Translations under genes and position numbers: made by a program
NCBI GenBank assembly: GCA_900316835.1
Contig: ONEL01000025.1
Span: forward strand, 1-53,954
Direction: 5' to 3'
Origin: an uncultured Prevotellaceae bacterium
GTDB lineage: Bacteria; Bacteroidota; Bacteroidia; Bacteroidales; Muribaculaceae
Length of the DNA stretch: 53,954 nt
In this document: positions 53,459 to 53,954 of the stretch, in pieces
How the letters are laid out: each line of letters begins with the position of its first letter
Position numbering within the stretch: the stretch's first letter is position 1
Notes under the pieces: generated by a model
Databases searched by the model: none
Told to the model about the DNA's origin: nothing
The model's input: only the letters and a program-made list of their open reading frames with translations

Positions 53459-53500
53459 CGGTTAAAAACCACTAATCAAACAGGTTAATCAGATTAATTT
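53459..53500 (-). repeat. Family E repeat (inverted)
   Basis: GGTTAAAAACCACTAATCAA followed by ACAGGTTAATCAGATTAATT, the reverse complement of the 51076-51245 unit. It opens the 700-base gene-free end of the window (53255-53954), which holds E, B, A and F repeats and no ORF I can support. Confidence 0.65.
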
Positions 53501-53620
53501 CTTCTTTTATCGAAAAGTCGCGCCTCGCGTCGTCAAAAAGCCGGCTCTAGCCGGAAATTAATGCGCTGTCGCGCTAAAATTTAATTATTTGCAATTGTTT
53601 GAAAAAAAATCCCAGCAATT

Positions 53621-53755
53621 AAATAAAATGCTCACGCTCGCAACGCTTTGAGCTGGGGCTCAGCTTTGTCTCACTTAATCGCATTTTTAGATAAAATGCT
53701 CACGCTCGCAAGGTTTCTAGCAAGCTAAAACTTTGTCTCGCTTAATCGCATTTTT
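53621..53755 (+). repeat. Family B, two tandem units
   Basis: A diverged unit (53621-53688, centre CTTTGAGCTGGGGCTCAG) followed by a unit nearly identical to 7589-7655 (53689-53755). As at 7589, the tandem is adjacent to family A, here inverted. Confidence 0.88.
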
Positions 53756-53832
53756 GTCTTTAATGAATCCTCACTAATGCACAAATCATTAGTCCGTAAT
53801 TGTCTTTGAAAAAAGTATCCCGGCAATTAAAT
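53756..53832 (-). repeat. Family A with A' tail (inverted)
   Basis: CTAATGCACAAATCATTAGT and CCGTAATTGTCTTTG are the reverse complement of family A, followed by TCCCGGCAATTAA as the A' part. Confidence 0.85.
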
Positions 53833-53878
53833 AACGTGAGTTCGATGAATTTATCATTTGATAATCATTGCGTTAGCA

Positions 53879-53954
53879 ACTCCCCCTCTAAGTTAGAGGG
53901 GGTCGGGGGGAGTATGTCACCTCATTTGATAGTTATCATACTCCTCAGTCGCTC
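53879..53954. repeat. Family F repeat (cut by the window end)
   Basis: AACTCCCCCTCTAAGTTAGA, G-rich tract, GGAGTATG, a 20-base variable part, CATACTCCTCAGTCGCT. This is the non-coding counterpart of the insertion in the DUF4421 gene. Confidence 0.82.

Overview
The window looks like a chromosomal segment of a gut Bacteroidales bacterium, most likely Muribaculaceae-like. Three things suggest this: promoters of the Bacteroidetes type (TTTG, about 19-20 bases, TAnnTTTG) at several genes and the absence of obvious Shine-Dalgarno sequences; the families present (DUF4421, DUF3667, BspA-like LRR proteins, dockerin-like modules, a gingipain-type adhesin, class III fructose bisphosphatase, C69 dipeptidase); and the gene order mtaB / lipid A-type acyltransferase / glycosyltransferase. 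Assignment to a family is inference. I see no phage, plasmid, IS transposase, CRISPR or defence locus.

Layout. 1-325: the 3' end of a 5S rRNA, its terminator, and a decayed second 5S-like sequence. 325-1647: an exported protein of unknown function. 1708-3934 (minus): the four preQ1/queuosine genes queF, queC, queD, queE. 4007-7351 (minus): glycosyltransferase, lauroyl-type acyltransferase and tRNA methylthiotransferase mtaB. 8050-9342: tyrS. 9543-12077 (minus): a DUF3667 membrane gene split by an in-frame TAG, and a sodium:solute symporter. 12212-14265: a DNPH1/Rcl-like nucleotide N-hydrolase and an exported metallophosphoesterase. 14778-17869: three consecutive FKBP-type prolyl isomerases. 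17952-22710 (minus): a beta-propeller protein and a 1281-residue secreted amidase-like protein. 23480-26803: a BspA-like LRR protein with a dockerin-like pair. 26963-28270: enolase, then tRNA-Leu(UAA). 28618-32916: an SLC45-type transporter, a GH53 galactanase carrying a dockerin-like repeat, and a C69 dipeptidase. 33014-35018 (minus): nucleoside kinase and a small membrane protein, then tRNA-Gln(UUG). 35461-38802: SIS sugar-phosphate isomerase, PfkB-like protein, helical-repeat protein, ribH. 38843-40414: two exported proteins. 40510-43528 (minus): fbp and an AraC regulator with a duplicated promoter. 43829-44215: Nudix hydrolase; then tRNA-CAU. 44727-50758: tamB overlapping a DUF4421 gene. 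51347-53254 (minus): a DUF2436/cleaved-adhesin protein.

The most unusual content is between the genes. At least six dispersed non-coding repeat families fill the gaps, often nested in one another. One (called C here) is a modular, inverted-repeat-bounded, MITE-like element present with 0, 1 or 2 copies of an internal hairpin module. Another (F) has entered the coding sequence of the DUF4421 gene in frame. Family names A-G are labels used only in this annotation.
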